DNA of 64,000 nt from Phycisphaerales bacterium (GTDB lineage: Bacteria; Planctomycetota; Phycisphaerae; Phycisphaerales; UBA1924). Numbering within the stretch: the first letter of the stretch is position 1; the number at the start of each line of letters is the position of its first letter. Below are positions 26,654 to 36,028 of this stretch, piece after piece. A model generated the notes under the pieces. That model had not been told where the DNA came from, did not search any database, and was given only the letters and a program-made list of their open reading frames with translations. Both the position numbers and the translations under genes were made by a program. The stretch covers positions 1 through 64,000 of the forward strand of contig JADLFE010000045.1 of the NCBI GenBank assembly GCA_020845755.1, read 5' to 3'.

Positions 26654-27607
26654 GTGGAACAGGGCACTCACCAACCCGGCTCGGATCGGCCCAGCAGGGT
26701 CCGGGGCACCTCACGCCTGGCCCGGGCGTGGGCGGTCGCGGCGTCGGCCGCCCGGCGCTACCCCAGGCATCTGGCACACAGTGTCGCCCACTCGATCCAG
26801 CAGGGAGTTCGCGGCGCGGTTGGTACACACCCGTTCGGCATCGCCACAGGTCCGCGGCCGCCGTCGGAGCGCTTGACCGCAACGTGGCTTGGGCACGCGG
26901 CGGTACTTCTCAACCTGGACGGCATGACCGTGCTGACCGATCCGGTCTTTTCGGAGCGGATCGGGATGAAACTCGGGCCGTGGACGCTCGGGCTCCGACG
27001 GCGCGAGCCTTTGCCAGTTCATGAACTCCCGCCGATCGATTTGATCCTGGTCTCTCACTCGCACTTCGACCATCTCGATCGGCCCACGCTGCGGCGATTG
27101 GTCGACCGACACACGCGGGTGATCACCGCCGCCAACACCAGACGCCTGATCCCCACCGGATTCGGCGAGGTGATCGAACTGCCGTGGGATCGCGCGGCGA
27201 ACATCAACGGCCTGCGGGTCGCCGCGATGAAGCCCAAGCACTGGGGCGCACGCACCGCGTGGGACCGCCATCGCGGGTATAACAGTTACGTCATCGAGGG
27301 CGCGCGGGCCCAGGTGCTCTTTGCCGGCGATACGGCGTACACGGACGCGTTCAGGGGTGTGCGCTCGGAACTCGCGATCTTCGGCATCGGCGCGTACGAC
27401 CCGTGGATCGCCAACCACGCCAACCCGGAACAGGTGTGGGACATGTTCGAGCAGATGCCCGGCGAGTTCCTGCTGCCGATCCACCACTCGACGTTTGAAC
27501 TGAGCGACGAGCCGGCGCACGAGCCGATGGCGAGGTTGCTCAAGGCGGCCGGTCTCGATGCTCCTCGTGTTGTCGGCACGACGCTGGCAAGCCAATGGAG
27601 GATGTGA
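26654..27607 (+). CDS. Metallo-beta-lactamase-fold hydrolase (NAPE-PLD/UlaG-like)
   Basis: About 317 residues. The MBL-fold metal ligands are visible: ATWLGHAAVLLNLDG, then LVSHSHFDHLD (HxHxDH), a central VAAMKPKHWGAR, LFAGDTAYTDAF with the Asp ligand, and a C-terminal LLPIHHSTFELS. The order and the KPKHW/GDT/IHHSTF stretches match N-acyl-phosphatidylethanolamine phospholipase D-like and UlaG-like hydrolases. The GTG at 26654 follows TAGGATTTGCA; the open frame extends back to 26405 into the tandem repeat but that part is unlikely coding. The N-terminal residues 20-50 are Arg/Ala-rich. Substrate unknown, possibly a phospholipid. Confidence 0.87.
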   Translation: MEQGTHQPGSDRPSRVRGTSRLARAWAVAASAARRYPRHLAHSVAHSIQQGVRGAVGTHPFGIATGPRPPSERLTATWLGHAAVLLNLDGMTVLTDPVFSERIGMKLGPWTLGLRRREPLPVHELPPIDLILVSHSHFDHLDRPTLRRLVDRHTRVITAANTRRLIPTGFGEVIELPWDRAANINGLRVAAMKPKHWGARTAWDRHRGYNSYVIEGARAQVLFAGDTAYTDAFRGVRSELAIFGIGAYDPWIANHANPEQVWDMFEQMPGEFLLPIHHSTFELSDEPAHEPMARLLKAAGLDAPRVVGTTLASQWRM

Positions 27608-27732
27608 TCAAGGGATCGTCGAGTGAGCGAAGATGGTTGCGTCCGAGCAAGGTTTCACTTTGAGCCGCGCGTCGCGTGGCTCGCCGAGGCGATTGCACGC
27701 GAATGGCCTGATGTGAATGCACACCGGACCGC

Positions 27733-29205
27733 TCACAGCAGCGGACCGAGCAACTGCGCGGCGTTGTCGAGCAAGCGCCTCGCCATCGAGCGATTGGCCC
27801 ACTGATCGCGAGTGATCTCGACGGATTTTTCGATGTACGACACCTGGAGGAACCGGAGCATGCTGGCCAGGTCGTCGTCATAGATGAAGAGCGAGACCTC
27901 GTAGTTGAGGAAGAAGCTCCGCATATCAAAGTTCGCCGACATGACGAGCCCGATGCGCCGATCGACGGTCACGGTCTTGCTATGGAGGAGGCCGTCCGTG
28001 AAATGGCGGATGCGCACGCCCGCGTCGAGCAAATCCTGATAGTGCGAGCGGCCCGCCGCGCACACGATCGGGTGGTCGGATTTCGCGGGCACCACGAGCG
28101 TGACCTCCACGCCGCGTCTGGCCGCGATGATGATCGCGGTCTTGATCGCCTCATCAGGGACGAAATACGGTGTTGTCATGATGAGTTCGTCGCTGGCGGA
28201 GTGAATCGTCGCGATGAGCGCGTGGTTGATCGCCACCGGGTCCATGCCGGGCCCGGTCGGCAGGACGTGAACGATCGACACGCCGTCGTGCGGTTCCTCG
28301 TCGAGCGTCAGGAGATGAGAAAGTTGCTTTTCAACTTCCGCGACATCGTCCAGGCTATCGAGGAGCCAGTCGGAGAGGAACGCGGTCTGCAGCGCCTGCA
28401 CGGCGGGCCCGCGCAGGCGGACCGTGGCGTCGACATAGCGCCCGAGTTTCTTGGACCTTGCGAGTTTGAAGCCGGGCTCGACGAGGTTGTGACTTCCCGC
28501 GTAGGCGACACGTCCGTCGATGACGGCGATCTTGCGGTGGTTCCGCAGGTCCACGCGAGCAAACAGCAGGCGGAGCGGATTGACGGGCAGCGCTTCGACG
28601 ACCTCGATTCCCGCCTTGGACAAACGCTCCCACGTCTCGCTTCCGACAAAGTCGAGGCTGCCCACGGCGTCGACCAGCACGCGGCACTTCACGCCGCGTT
28701 TGGCAGCCTGAATCAACGCATCCGCGATATCGGCGGCGCGGCCATCTTCGCCCCAGATGTAGTAGAGCAGGTGGCACGTGCGCTGCGCCCCATTAATGTC
28801 GCTGACGAGCATGCTGATCAGTTCCTCCCACTCGCTCACGATCTCGACGCTGTTGCCCGAGAGTGGCGGCGTGCCGCTGGAAAGCGAGCAGAGGGAGGCG
28901 ATGTGCTCATAGGGCGACATCGAGGGCGGGAAGTCCTGCGTGCCGCGGGTCCAGAGTGGGGCGGCGTGCGACATGATCTCTCGGGCGAGGCGCTGGGCGC
29001 GTGCGGCCCTGCGCGACCCCAGGCGGTTCTCGCCAACCATCGCGTAGGCGACCCATCCAACGACCGGGATCAGCAGGAGAACGAGCAGCCACGCGAGCGT
29101 GGTGGGGACCGGGGTACGACGGAGGATGACACGCAGCGCCAGAGCGATGCGCACGAGCCAATCAAGCCCGAAGAGAGTCCACGAGATCCAAGCGTAATCG
29201 CCCAC
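27733..29205 (-). CDS. cls: Cardiolipin synthase (phospholipase D superfamily)
   Basis: A 490-residue enzyme that condenses two phosphatidylglycerol molecules to cardiolipin. It has two N-terminal transmembrane helices (WISWTLFGLDWLVRIALALRV and the following PTTLAWLLVLLLIPVVGWVAYAM) and two HKD motifs: NHRKIAVIDGRVAYAGSHN near residue 220 and LHSKTVTVDRRIGLVMSAN near 415. Length and layout match ClsA-type enzymes. Start is GTG at 29205 with GGAGGA six bases upstream. The metallo-hydrolase upstream on the other strand is convergent. Activity is well supported by both intact HKD motifs. Confidence 0.93.
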   Translation of the reverse strand: MGDYAWISWTLFGLDWLVRIALALRVILRRTPVPTTLAWLLVLLLIPVVGWVAYAMVGENRLGSRRAARAQRLAREIMSHAAPLWTRGTQDFPPSMSPYEHIASLCSLSSGTPPLSGNSVEIVSEWEELISMLVSDINGAQRTCHLLYYIWGEDGRAADIADALIQAAKRGVKCRVLVDAVGSLDFVGSETWERLSKAGIEVVEALPVNPLRLLFARVDLRNHRKIAVIDGRVAYAGSHNLVEPGFKLARSKKLGRYVDATVRLRGPAVQALQTAFLSDWLLDSLDDVAEVEKQLSHLLTLDEEPHDGVSIVHVLPTGPGMDPVAINHALIATIHSASDELIMTTPYFVPDEAIKTAIIIAARRGVEVTLVVPAKSDHPIVCAAGRSHYQDLLDAGVRIRHFTDGLLHSKTVTVDRRIGLVMSANFDMRSFFLNYEVSLFIYDDDLASMLRFLQVSYIEKSVEITRDQWANRSMARRLLDNAAQLLGPLL

Positions 29206-29295
29206 GCGATCCTCCGGGGCGTCCGTGAACTCAACGAGCGCCGCGGCACGCGTGCGGCGGGGAGGCGGGGTCGATCCGTGACTCCGAACTCTGAT

Positions 29296-30057
29296 TCAGT
29301 CGAGTTTCAGGATCGCATTTCCGGCGTGCGATATCAGTTCCACGTGATAGGTGCCGGTCTTGAGCACACCCGTCACCTGTCCAGCATCGCGATAGAGCCA
29401 GCCAAGGCGAGTCTTGCCGGCGAGCACACGGACCTGTCCCTTGCCTTCGGTCTTGCCCTCGAAGGCCATGTCGGAGTCGCCACCACAGGTCAATTGAACA
29501 TCGCCGACGTTCGACTCGAGGCGGATCGGACCCGAGATCGCGCCGGCCGTGGTGACCTCGATGCGGCCCGCGAGGCGTGACCATCGACCCCCGACCGTGT
29601 CGTTCTTGATATCCACCGCCCCCGTGACACCCTTGACGACCACGTCACCGCCTCCGTTGACGATCCGCACCCCCGCGCAGGAAGGCACGCGAATCCTGAC
29701 GTCGACGGCCCGGGGAAAATCGGGATTCCGAACGGAGATGACGCACAGAACTGTCCCGCCTTCCGTGACCTTGCGTGACGCGCCAACCCAGGGACCGACC
29801 TTGCCGGCCTTGTCGGGCTCGTTGGGAGCGGCGGACTGGTCGAAGGCGTAGGCCTCGATGATCGGCTCCGTGAGTTTCGGATCAACCTCGATCTTGACGT
29901 CTCCGGCGTGGTTGTCCACGTCTACGGCAAGCGGTCCGGAATTTGCCAGCAATGAGCCGCCGATCTCGACACGGCTCGCCCTGGGCTGCGACGAGCAGCC
30001 AGACAGAGTGAAGGTGAAAGTTGCAAGAAGTGAAAGTCCTATGGCGGCGCGGATCAT
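29296..30057 (-). CDS. Putative lipoprotein with beta-helix-like domain
   Basis: A 253-residue exported protein. The signal peptide MIRAAIGLSLLATFTFTLSGC ends in a lipobox (LSGC), so Cys at about 21 would be lipidated. The rest is rich in Gly, Val, Thr and Asp with repeated short strands (GGGDVVVKGVTGAVDIKN, IRLESNVGDVQLTCGGDSDM), resembling the right-handed beta-helix domain of DUF4097-type putative adhesins. Function unknown. The ATG at 30057 follows GGGGAG at suitable distance; the open frame extends 16 codons upstream without a ribosome site. Confidence 0.8.
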   Translation of the reverse strand: MIRAAIGLSLLATFTFTLSGCSSQPRASRVEIGGSLLANSGPLAVDVDNHAGDVKIEVDPKLTEPIIEAYAFDQSAAPNEPDKAGKVGPWVGASRKVTEGGTVLCVISVRNPDFPRAVDVRIRVPSCAGVRIVNGGGDVVVKGVTGAVDIKNDTVGGRWSRLAGRIEVTTAGAISGPIRLESNVGDVQLTCGGDSDMAFEGKTEGKGQVRVLAGKTRLGWLYRDAGQVTGVLKTGTYHVELISHAGNAILKLD

Positions 30058-30105
30058 CAGGAATACTCCCCATGGCAGCCGCGAGGGCGGTCGCCGGTCG
30101 AGCAA

Positions 30106-30536
30106 TGTATCGGCCCGATCGGGTTCTGTCCTCTGCAGACTTGGCGAAGCCCCAAACGGGGCCTTGACGGGACCGGGCCCTTGCCGCCTATCATAAAGAT
30201 CGGCTTACACGCCGGACGGTCGGCGTGTGGGTTGCAGCGGGCGCGCGGCGGGCCCTCCCGTCATGCTCGTTGGATTTGCTGAATCTCCGAACTCGCCGGC
30301 GGCCTGCCGTCGTGCGAATGGTGAATTGATCGTGTTGACGCGGTTTCTGTTCATCTCGATGATCACACACTGCGGCGGAGCGTCGCATCGCAAGACGCTC
30401 ATGGCCCGACGATGTTGAGGTGTTCGGGGCGCGGCACGGTGAATCGGCAAGTCCAGCGACGGGTGGGGGGTTTCGTGCGCGTGCCATGAACGCCGCGTGG
30501 TTTCATTGACGGAACCATCGCGGGGGAGGCACGAGT
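30106..30536. other. Intergenic region with promoter-like boxes and a 5' hairpin before rny
   Basis: About 430 bases without a convincing gene. On the plus strand TTGACG (30164-30169) and TATCAT (30189-30194) are 19 bases apart and could be a sigma-70-like promoter. A perfect 8-bp hairpin ACACGCCG/CGGCGTGT lies at 30207-30228, just after where a transcript would start. If used, rny would have a leader of about 330 nucleotides. Promoter and leader are inferred. Confidence 0.4.
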
Positions 30537-32126
30537 ATGGACAACTCGCTGTTGATTCTCGCGGCGATGGAGCCGCTCGAGATCGCGCTCATCGTGATCG
30601 GTGTGCTTGTCGGAGCGGTGGTGGGGGCGATCGGATATCGCGCGATCGCGGCCCGCAAACTCGCCGAGGCGGAGGCCCGGGGCAAGGACATCGTGGCGCG
30701 GGCCGAGCGTGACGCGAGCGCCGCCGCGGAGAAAACCCGACTCGACGCCGAAAAGACGCTTCTGGAAAAGAAGGCCAAACTGGACGCGGAACTCGAGGCA
30801 TCTCGCAACGAGATCCGCGATGGCGAGCGTCGCATCGCCAAGCGAGAGGACCTCTTCGACCGCAAGGAAGAGTCGCTGGCCCAGCGCGAGGCGAACATGA
30901 ATCGCCAGGCGGACGCCGTCCGCACCCGCGAGGAAAAGGCCGCCAAGCGCGAGGGAGAACTCGAGCGAATCATCGGCGAACAAACGCAGAAACTGCACCA
31001 GATCACCAACCTTGGCAAGGAACAGGCCAAGGAGATGCTGCTGGAGCGGGTGGCCAACGAGTGCCGCCAGGAGGCCGCCAAGGTCGCGAGGAAAATCGTC
31101 GAGGATGCCGAGCACGACGCAAAGGAGAAGGCCCGCGAGATCACGATCATGGCCGTGCAGCGTTACGCGGGCGAGCACGCGTCGGACGGCACGGTGCGCA
31201 CGGTTGAGATTCCCTCCGACGACATGAAGGGACGCATCATCGGGCGCGAAGGTCGGAACATCCGAGCCATCGAGAAGGCGACGGGCGTGGACATCATCGT
31301 CGACGACACGCCGGGCGTGATCGTCGTGTCGTGCTTTGACAAGGTGCGCCAAGCGGTCGCGGTGGAGTCGATGCGCCGCCTGATCCAGGACGGGCGCATG
31401 CACCCCTCGCGCATCGAGGAAGTCGTCGAGAAGGTCCGCGCCGAGGTCAACGAGTCGATCCTCCGCTATGGCAAAGAGGCCGCCCTCGAGGTCAACCTGC
31501 GCGGCCTGCACCCCAAGATCATCGAGGCGATGGGCAAACTCCACTATCGAACCAGTTACGGGCAGAACGTGCTCCGCCACTCGATCGAGGTCGGCTATCT
31601 CTGCCAGATCATCGCCGATCAACTTGGGCTCGACGGCACGCTGGCGCGGCGCTGCGGCTTCCTCCACGACATCGGCAAGGCGATGGACCACGAGATGGAG
31701 GGCGGCCATCCCAAGATCGGCATGGACTTCGCCAAGCAGTTCGGCGAGAAAGAGGCCGTGCTCAACGCCATCGGCGGCCACCACGGCGACATCCCGTCGA
31801 CCACGTTCTACACGCCGATCGTCATGGCGGCCGACGCGGTTTCGTCCGCACGCCCCGGCGCTCGCCGGGAAAGCATGGAGAAGTATGTCCAGCGACTGAC
31901 GGAATTGCAGGACATCGCGCTGGGATATCCGGGAGTCGAAGAGGCCTACGCGATCCAGGCCGGGCGCGAGGTGCGCGTCATGGTCGATGCGTCAAAGGTC
32001 GGCGACGACGAGGCATACCTCATCGCGCACAATATCGCCAAGCGCGTCAGCGAAGAGATGACCTTCCCGGGCGAGATCCGCGTGACGGTGCTTCGCGAGA
32101 CGCGCGCGATCGAGTACGCGAGGTAA
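30537..32126 (+). CDS. rny: Ribonuclease Y
   Basis: A 529-residue membrane-anchored endoribonuclease that starts bulk mRNA turnover. An N-terminal transmembrane helix (about residues 16-36) is followed by a long coiled coil rich in Ala, Glu, Lys and Arg (about 40-200). The KH domain with MKGRIIGREGRNIRAIE is near residues 225-245, and the HD phosphohydrolase domain has the metal-binding CGFLHDIGKAMDHE near 375-390 and HHGD near 420. The architecture and length are those of RNase Y. The ATG is preceded by GGGGGAGG. It is convergent with, and one base from, a parvulin-like gene. Confidence 0.97.
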   Translation: MDNSLLILAAMEPLEIALIVIGVLVGAVVGAIGYRAIAARKLAEAEARGKDIVARAERDASAAAEKTRLDAEKTLLEKKAKLDAELEASRNEIRDGERRIAKREDLFDRKEESLAQREANMNRQADAVRTREEKAAKREGELERIIGEQTQKLHQITNLGKEQAKEMLLERVANECRQEAAKVARKIVEDAEHDAKEKAREITIMAVQRYAGEHASDGTVRTVEIPSDDMKGRIIGREGRNIRAIEKATGVDIIVDDTPGVIVVSCFDKVRQAVAVESMRRLIQDGRMHPSRIEEVVEKVRAEVNESILRYGKEAALEVNLRGLHPKIIEAMGKLHYRTSYGQNVLRHSIEVGYLCQIIADQLGLDGTLARRCGFLHDIGKAMDHEMEGGHPKIGMDFAKQFGEKEAVLNAIGGHHGDIPSTTFYTPIVMAADAVSSARPGARRESMEKYVQRLTELQDIALGYPGVEEAYAIQAGREVRVMVDASKVGDDEAYLIAHNIAKRVSEEMTFPGEIRVTVLRETRAIEYAR

Positions 32127-33155
32127 TCAACGTCCCTCCCCTCGTCTGGCATTCCACGACCAATCGAGCGTGCGGTCAAAGACCGTCACCTGCGCCGACT
32201 GCAGGAACTTGCGGGCCAGTCGCTCCATCGCGACTCGTTCTTCGCGCAGGCGGACGCGCGTTCTGGCCAGTTCCTCCGCGCCCGTGGGCGGCGTGACGGC
32301 CGCCACGAATCCCTCGCACAACAGCAACGCGTACCCGTTCTCAAGGCGGATGATCGGAGAGAGTTCGCCGGGAGCGAGATTGGTCATCGCCTGCCGCACA
32401 CTGAGTGCGTAGTTGGGGTCGGCCGTGCTCAGGGGCTCGATCTCCCCGCCGCGTGAGGCGGAAGGATCGAATGAGACGAGCGCGGCCTCTTCCGCGAATC
32501 GCTTTGAGCGATCGGCAGCGGTGGTCGCATCCAGTCTGGCCCGGGCGGCGATCGCGTCGGACTCATTGGGCGTGACGATGATGCGAACTCGCGTGCGCGG
32601 GCCGTATTTCAAGTCGATCTCGCCGCGCACGTCGGCCTCGCCGATCTGAACTTCGTCACGGACGAGTCTTCGAAGCCCAGCGTTTCGTTCGATGAGCGCC
32701 TTGAAACGAGACGGCCCGAGCCCCCGCGCTTGCTGCACGCGACGGAGCGCAACGGCCAGTTCAGCATCGGTCAATTTGTGGTCTGTCCCGACGGCCATGT
32801 TTCTTCGTTCCGCGTCGATGTCACTCGCCTCGAGTTTCAGGGAGCGCGTGGCGAGTTCCTTTTCGACCTGGCGCGATACGGCGAGTTCTTCGAGGACAGT
32901 GCCGCCGGCCAACTCTGACATCCACGCATAGAGGTCGTCGGCGTAGACAGCCTCACCCGCAACGGTCGCGATGGGGCGTTCGTCGGCTCGCGACGGCGTC
33001 GCTTCACCGCCTGATTTGGCCGTAGGAGGAGCAGCGGGGGAATTGTTTTCCTGATCGTTGAAACGATGCTCACCGACCCCGCCGCAGGCAGGGAGGAAGG
33101 GAAGTCCAGCAATCACAAGGCGCAGAGTCCAAAATCGCGGTGAACCGAACTTCAT
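32127..33155 (-). CDS. Parvulin-like peptidyl-prolyl isomerase lipoprotein (PpiC/SurA-like)
   Basis: A 342-residue exported protein. The signal peptide ends in the lipobox LPAC near residue 24, so it is probably a lipoprotein. A SurA/PrsA-type chaperone region (residues 60-160) precedes a PpiC-like parvulin domain, recognisable from SASRGGEIEPL and LAPGELSPIIRLENGYALLLCEG. It should assist folding of exported proteins. The ATG at 33155 has GGAGG six bases upstream; a start eight codons earlier is possible. It diverges from the GYF-like gene. Confidence 0.83.
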   Translation of the reverse strand: MKFGSPRFWTLRLVIAGLPFLPACGGVGEHRFNDQENNSPAAPPTAKSGGEATPSRADERPIATVAGEAVYADDLYAWMSELAGGTVLEELAVSRQVEKELATRSLKLEASDIDAERRNMAVGTDHKLTDAELAVALRRVQQARGLGPSRFKALIERNAGLRRLVRDEVQIGEADVRGEIDLKYGPRTRVRIIVTPNESDAIAARARLDATTAADRSKRFAEEAALVSFDPSASRGGEIEPLSTADPNYALSVRQAMTNLAPGELSPIIRLENGYALLLCEGFVAAVTPPTGAEELARTRVRLREERVAMERLARKFLQSAQVTVFDRTLDWSWNARRGEGR

Positions 33156-33257
33156 GCAAACCTCCGGGGTCCAGATCAACCGATGCAGATTCTGAGCGTA
33201 TCGGTAGTCTCTGATGTCCGTCGGGAGTGCCTCGGCGAGCGGACAGGGGGTTTGGTC

Positions 33258-34235
33258 ATGAATGACGGCCCGTGCGATGCGATTGACTCAACAACTTCAA
33301 CCGCTGTGTCCGACTCCGGCTCGCCCGTCAAAGCCGAGCCGGCTGCGGCCTTGTGCCCGTACTGCGGTTCGATCACGCCGGCCGGCGCGCGGTGCTCGCA
33401 TTGTCGCGGGCTGCTCGATCCGCTTTCACGCCAGGCCACAACGAATACGATGGGCCCCTGGTTCATCCGGGACGACGCGCAGCCGTTCAGGCCGGGCTGC
33501 TCGTACCACACTCTGGTGGGGTTGATCCAGCGGGGCAAAGTCACACGGACGACGATCATCCGCGGCCCATCGACACGGCAATTCTGGATGTTCGCCGGCA
33601 AGGTCCCGGGCGTGGCCCACTTGCTGGGCGTCTGCCATAGTTGTCAGGAAGAGTCGCACGCAGATGATTTCGCGTGCAACAACTGCGGCGCGGTGTTCAC
33701 GGCCGAGGAAGATCGCCAGCGACTCGGGCTCGGGCCGGTGATGGAAGTGCCCGGGCAAGCCTTGCCAGAGGTGAAGGCCGCACCGAGGGAGCGGACGACG
33801 ACCATCGTTCGTGGCTCTCATCCCCCGCAGAGCCCTGCCTCGATCAAAGCGATCATGGACGATCCCTCGCCCTGGCGGACACCTTCCCAAACATCATCGG
33901 GCATGATGGTGGGGGGGGTGGTTCTCGCACTGGCGGCCTTGGCGGCGGCTGGCTTCGCTGTCAAGACGTGGGTCGATACCAACCGCCCAGAGCAAAGGAA
34001 CTTAGGCACGCCCTCAATCGACGGCGGCGTCCCCCCCGCAGCCCCGGTAGTTGTCCACGAACTCCCCAGTCCTCCGCCGCAGGCTTCTCCGGAGGTTTCG
34101 CCGAAGGTCGCCGACCCCTCGCCACCACAAGATATTGGCCAGCCGAGGCCGCCTGTGACACTCGGGCCGGGCCCGACCGAGCCCACGCCGGTGCTTTGGA
34201 CGAACTCTTGGCGAACCGCCCGGGGCTTGCCATAG
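33258..34235 (+). CDS. Zinc-ribbon plus GYF-like domain membrane protein
   Basis: A 325-residue protein. Two pairs of Cys motifs (CPYCG with CSHC near residues 33-50, and CHSC with CNNCG near 130-148) flank a region GPWFIRDDAQPFRPGCSYHTL...LIQRGKVTRTTIIRGPSTRQFWMFAG, which resembles the GYF_2-type (DUF4339) domain frequently found in planctomycetes. A transmembrane helix (VGGVVLALAALAAAGFAVKTW) lies near residues 217-239 and a Pro-rich, probably disordered, C-terminus follows. The ATG at 33258 follows AGGGGGTTTGGTC. Role unknown; perhaps a regulatory or docking protein in the membrane. Confidence 0.75.
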   Translation: MNDGPCDAIDSTTSTAVSDSGSPVKAEPAAALCPYCGSITPAGARCSHCRGLLDPLSRQATTNTMGPWFIRDDAQPFRPGCSYHTLVGLIQRGKVTRTTIIRGPSTRQFWMFAGKVPGVAHLLGVCHSCQEESHADDFACNNCGAVFTAEEDRQRLGLGPVMEVPGQALPEVKAAPRERTTTIVRGSHPPQSPASIKAIMDDPSPWRTPSQTSSGMMVGGVVLALAALAAAGFAVKTWVDTNRPEQRNLGTPSIDGGVPPAAPVVVHELPSPPPQASPEVSPKVADPSPPQDIGQPRPPVTLGPGPTEPTPVLWTNSWRTARGLP

Positions 34236-34371
34236 AGGTTCGGATTCTGAAACCGAACCGAAAAGTGATCTCGACACGGCCAGAAATGGCGATACACTGA
34301 TCTGGTTGGGGGCCGTTCATTCGAACATGGCCGAGGCCGCGTTCTGCGGTCGAAAATCTGGAGGAACGAAC

Positions 34372-35439
34372 ATGGCGGCGAGCCGCGAATCCCGGAAATC
34401 GGGCTTTACTCTTATCGAATTGCTGGTCGTGATCGCGATCATTGCGCTGTTGATCGGCATCCTGTTGCCGGCCCTCGGTGAGGCACGGCGCAGCGCCCGC
34501 ATGACGGTCTGCATCAGCAACATGGGCACGATGAGCAAGACCCTCGGCACCTATGCGTCTGAGTACCAGGACAAGGTGTACGGCTTCACTTGGAAGAAGG
34601 GTGAGAAGTATCGCAAGGGCGAGACCTCGAACTTCTGGAACGCAGCGACCACAGACGTGCAGGCCGCCGCGAACCAGGCCGTCGACATCCTGAACCGCCG
34701 CGGCGATCGCCCGGACATCAAGGACATTCAGGGCTGGATCCCGCACATCTACTACACGCACTTGGTCGCTCAGGACTATCTCAACGCTCGCTTGCCTGAG
34801 AAGGTCGTGATCTGCCCGGACGACAAGCCCCGCGCCCAGTGGCAACTTGACCCCAAGCCCAAGGGCTTGGGCGGCGGCTGGCCGTTCTCCTCGATCCCGC
34901 GTCCGGTCAACAACGACAGCAACGACGATGACTTCCGCTGGCCTTACAGCTCCAGTTACCTGACCGTCGTCGCATCGTTCGATCGCACCAGCAATCCGAC
35001 GTCCCGCCTGAGCCAGGACGGCGGACCGCACAACACGTACTTCGTCCCCGCTGCCGCGGTGCTCGGCGGCGTTCGCGTTTCCGACGCTGAGTTCCCCAAC
35101 AACAAGGTCTTCCAGTACGACTCCGCGCGTCGTCACGCCAAGAGGCCCACCTACTGGGCCTACGACGACGTGACCATGCCGCTCTCGTTCTATGACACCC
35201 ATGTCGCCAGCACCAAGATTGGCGACTGCAACCCCGGCTGGAAGCCGCAGAAGCCCAAGGACGCCAACCCCTCGTTGATTACCTACAACCCGGTCATCGC
35301 TCCTCCGCTGAACTGGGAGCCGGAGCCCCTGAACAAGGGTGGCGATACCTACATCGGCCGCGTTGCCTGGACCCGCGGTGGCATCAAGGGCAACGATGTG
35401 AATTCCACCGAAGTCAACACTGGACAGCCCAAGAACTGA
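34372..35439 (+). CDS. Prepilin-like protein with N-terminal methylation motif
   Basis: A 355-residue protein starting with a type IV prepilin leader: KSG|FTLIELLVVIAIIALLIGILLPALGEAR, cleavage after Gly and Glu at +5, with a hydrophobic helix. This N-terminus is shared by the large planctomycete family of stand-alone pseudopilin-like proteins (DUF1559 and relatives). The mature part has aromatic and Asn/Asp-rich loops but no motif I can assign. The ATG at 34372 follows GGAGGAACGAAC. It is monocistronic and ends at a strong terminator. It would be processed by a prepilin peptidase and could be handled by the type II-like machinery at 50-64 kb (inference). Confidence 0.88.
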   Translation: MAASRESRKSGFTLIELLVVIAIIALLIGILLPALGEARRSARMTVCISNMGTMSKTLGTYASEYQDKVYGFTWKKGEKYRKGETSNFWNAATTDVQAAANQAVDILNRRGDRPDIKDIQGWIPHIYYTHLVAQDYLNARLPEKVVICPDDKPRAQWQLDPKPKGLGGGWPFSSIPRPVNNDSNDDDFRWPYSSSYLTVVASFDRTSNPTSRLSQDGGPHNTYFVPAAAVLGGVRVSDAEFPNNKVFQYDSARRHAKRPTYWAYDDVTMPLSFYDTHVASTKIGDCNPGWKPQKPKDANPSLITYNPVIAPPLNWEPEPLNKGGDTYIGRVAWTRGGIKGNDVNSTEVNTGQPKN

Positions 35440-35463
35440 TCGTGCATACTGTTCGCCGCTTTC

Positions 35464-35492
35464 AAACGGGCGCCATGCAGGCGCCCGTTTTT
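35464..35492 (+). terminator. Intrinsic terminator of the prepilin-like gene
   Basis: AAACGGGCGCC pairs perfectly with GGCGCCCGTTT around loop ATGCA, followed by TTTCATTT. It is 25 bases past the stop codon. Confidence 0.92.
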
Positions 35493-35524
35493 CATTTCCC
35501 ACATCCGCCCGACTACCCTCCCGC

Positions 35525-36028
35525 GTGGCTCAAACGCGGAATATCAACTCCCGGCCTGTGACGATCGTCGACGCGCACCAGCCGCCACTCCTTTCCTCGG
35601 CCAGGGAACTGTTCATCGAGTATTCGCGGAGCCTGCCGTTTAGCCTCGAATACCAGGGCTTCAGCGACGAACTCGCATGCCTTCCGGGCAAGTACGATCC
35701 GCCGAAGGGCGCGATACTCTTGGCGATCGATGACCGATCCCCGGTCGGTTGTGTGGCACTTCGCCCGCACACCGACGATGAATGTGAGGTCAAGCGGTTT
35801 TTTGTCCAGCCATCCTCGCGAGGTCGAGGGATTGGTCATCAACTGCTCGCCGCGGCGATCCAGCGGGCACGGATGCTCGGCTACCGGTCGATCTGCCTGG
35901 ATTCCTCGGCGGACATGCTGGCCGCCCGTCGAGCCTACGAAGCCGCCGGATTTCGGCCATGCGAGCGCTACAACGACGACCCAGACCCAACGACGGTGTA
36001 CTTCCGATTGCCGCTTCACGTCTCATAG
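35525..36028 (+). CDS. GNAT family N-acetyltransferase
   Basis: A 167-residue GCN5-related acyltransferase. The acetyl-CoA binding P-loop motif A is VKRFFVQPSSRGRGIGHQLL near residues 89-108, and the C-terminal strand-helix LGYRSICLDSSADMLAARRAYEAAGF completes the fold. Start is GTG at 35525; the spacer upstream has no strong ribosome site, but other starts are internal. It begins 33 bases after the prepilin-gene terminator, so probably has its own promoter or low readthrough. Substrate unknown. Confidence 0.87.
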   Translation: MAQTRNINSRPVTIVDAHQPPLLSSARELFIEYSRSLPFSLEYQGFSDELACLPGKYDPPKGAILLAIDDRSPVGCVALRPHTDDECEVKRFFVQPSSRGRGIGHQLLAAAIQRARMLGYRSICLDSSADMLAARRAYEAAGFRPCERYNDDPDPTTVYFRLPLHVS

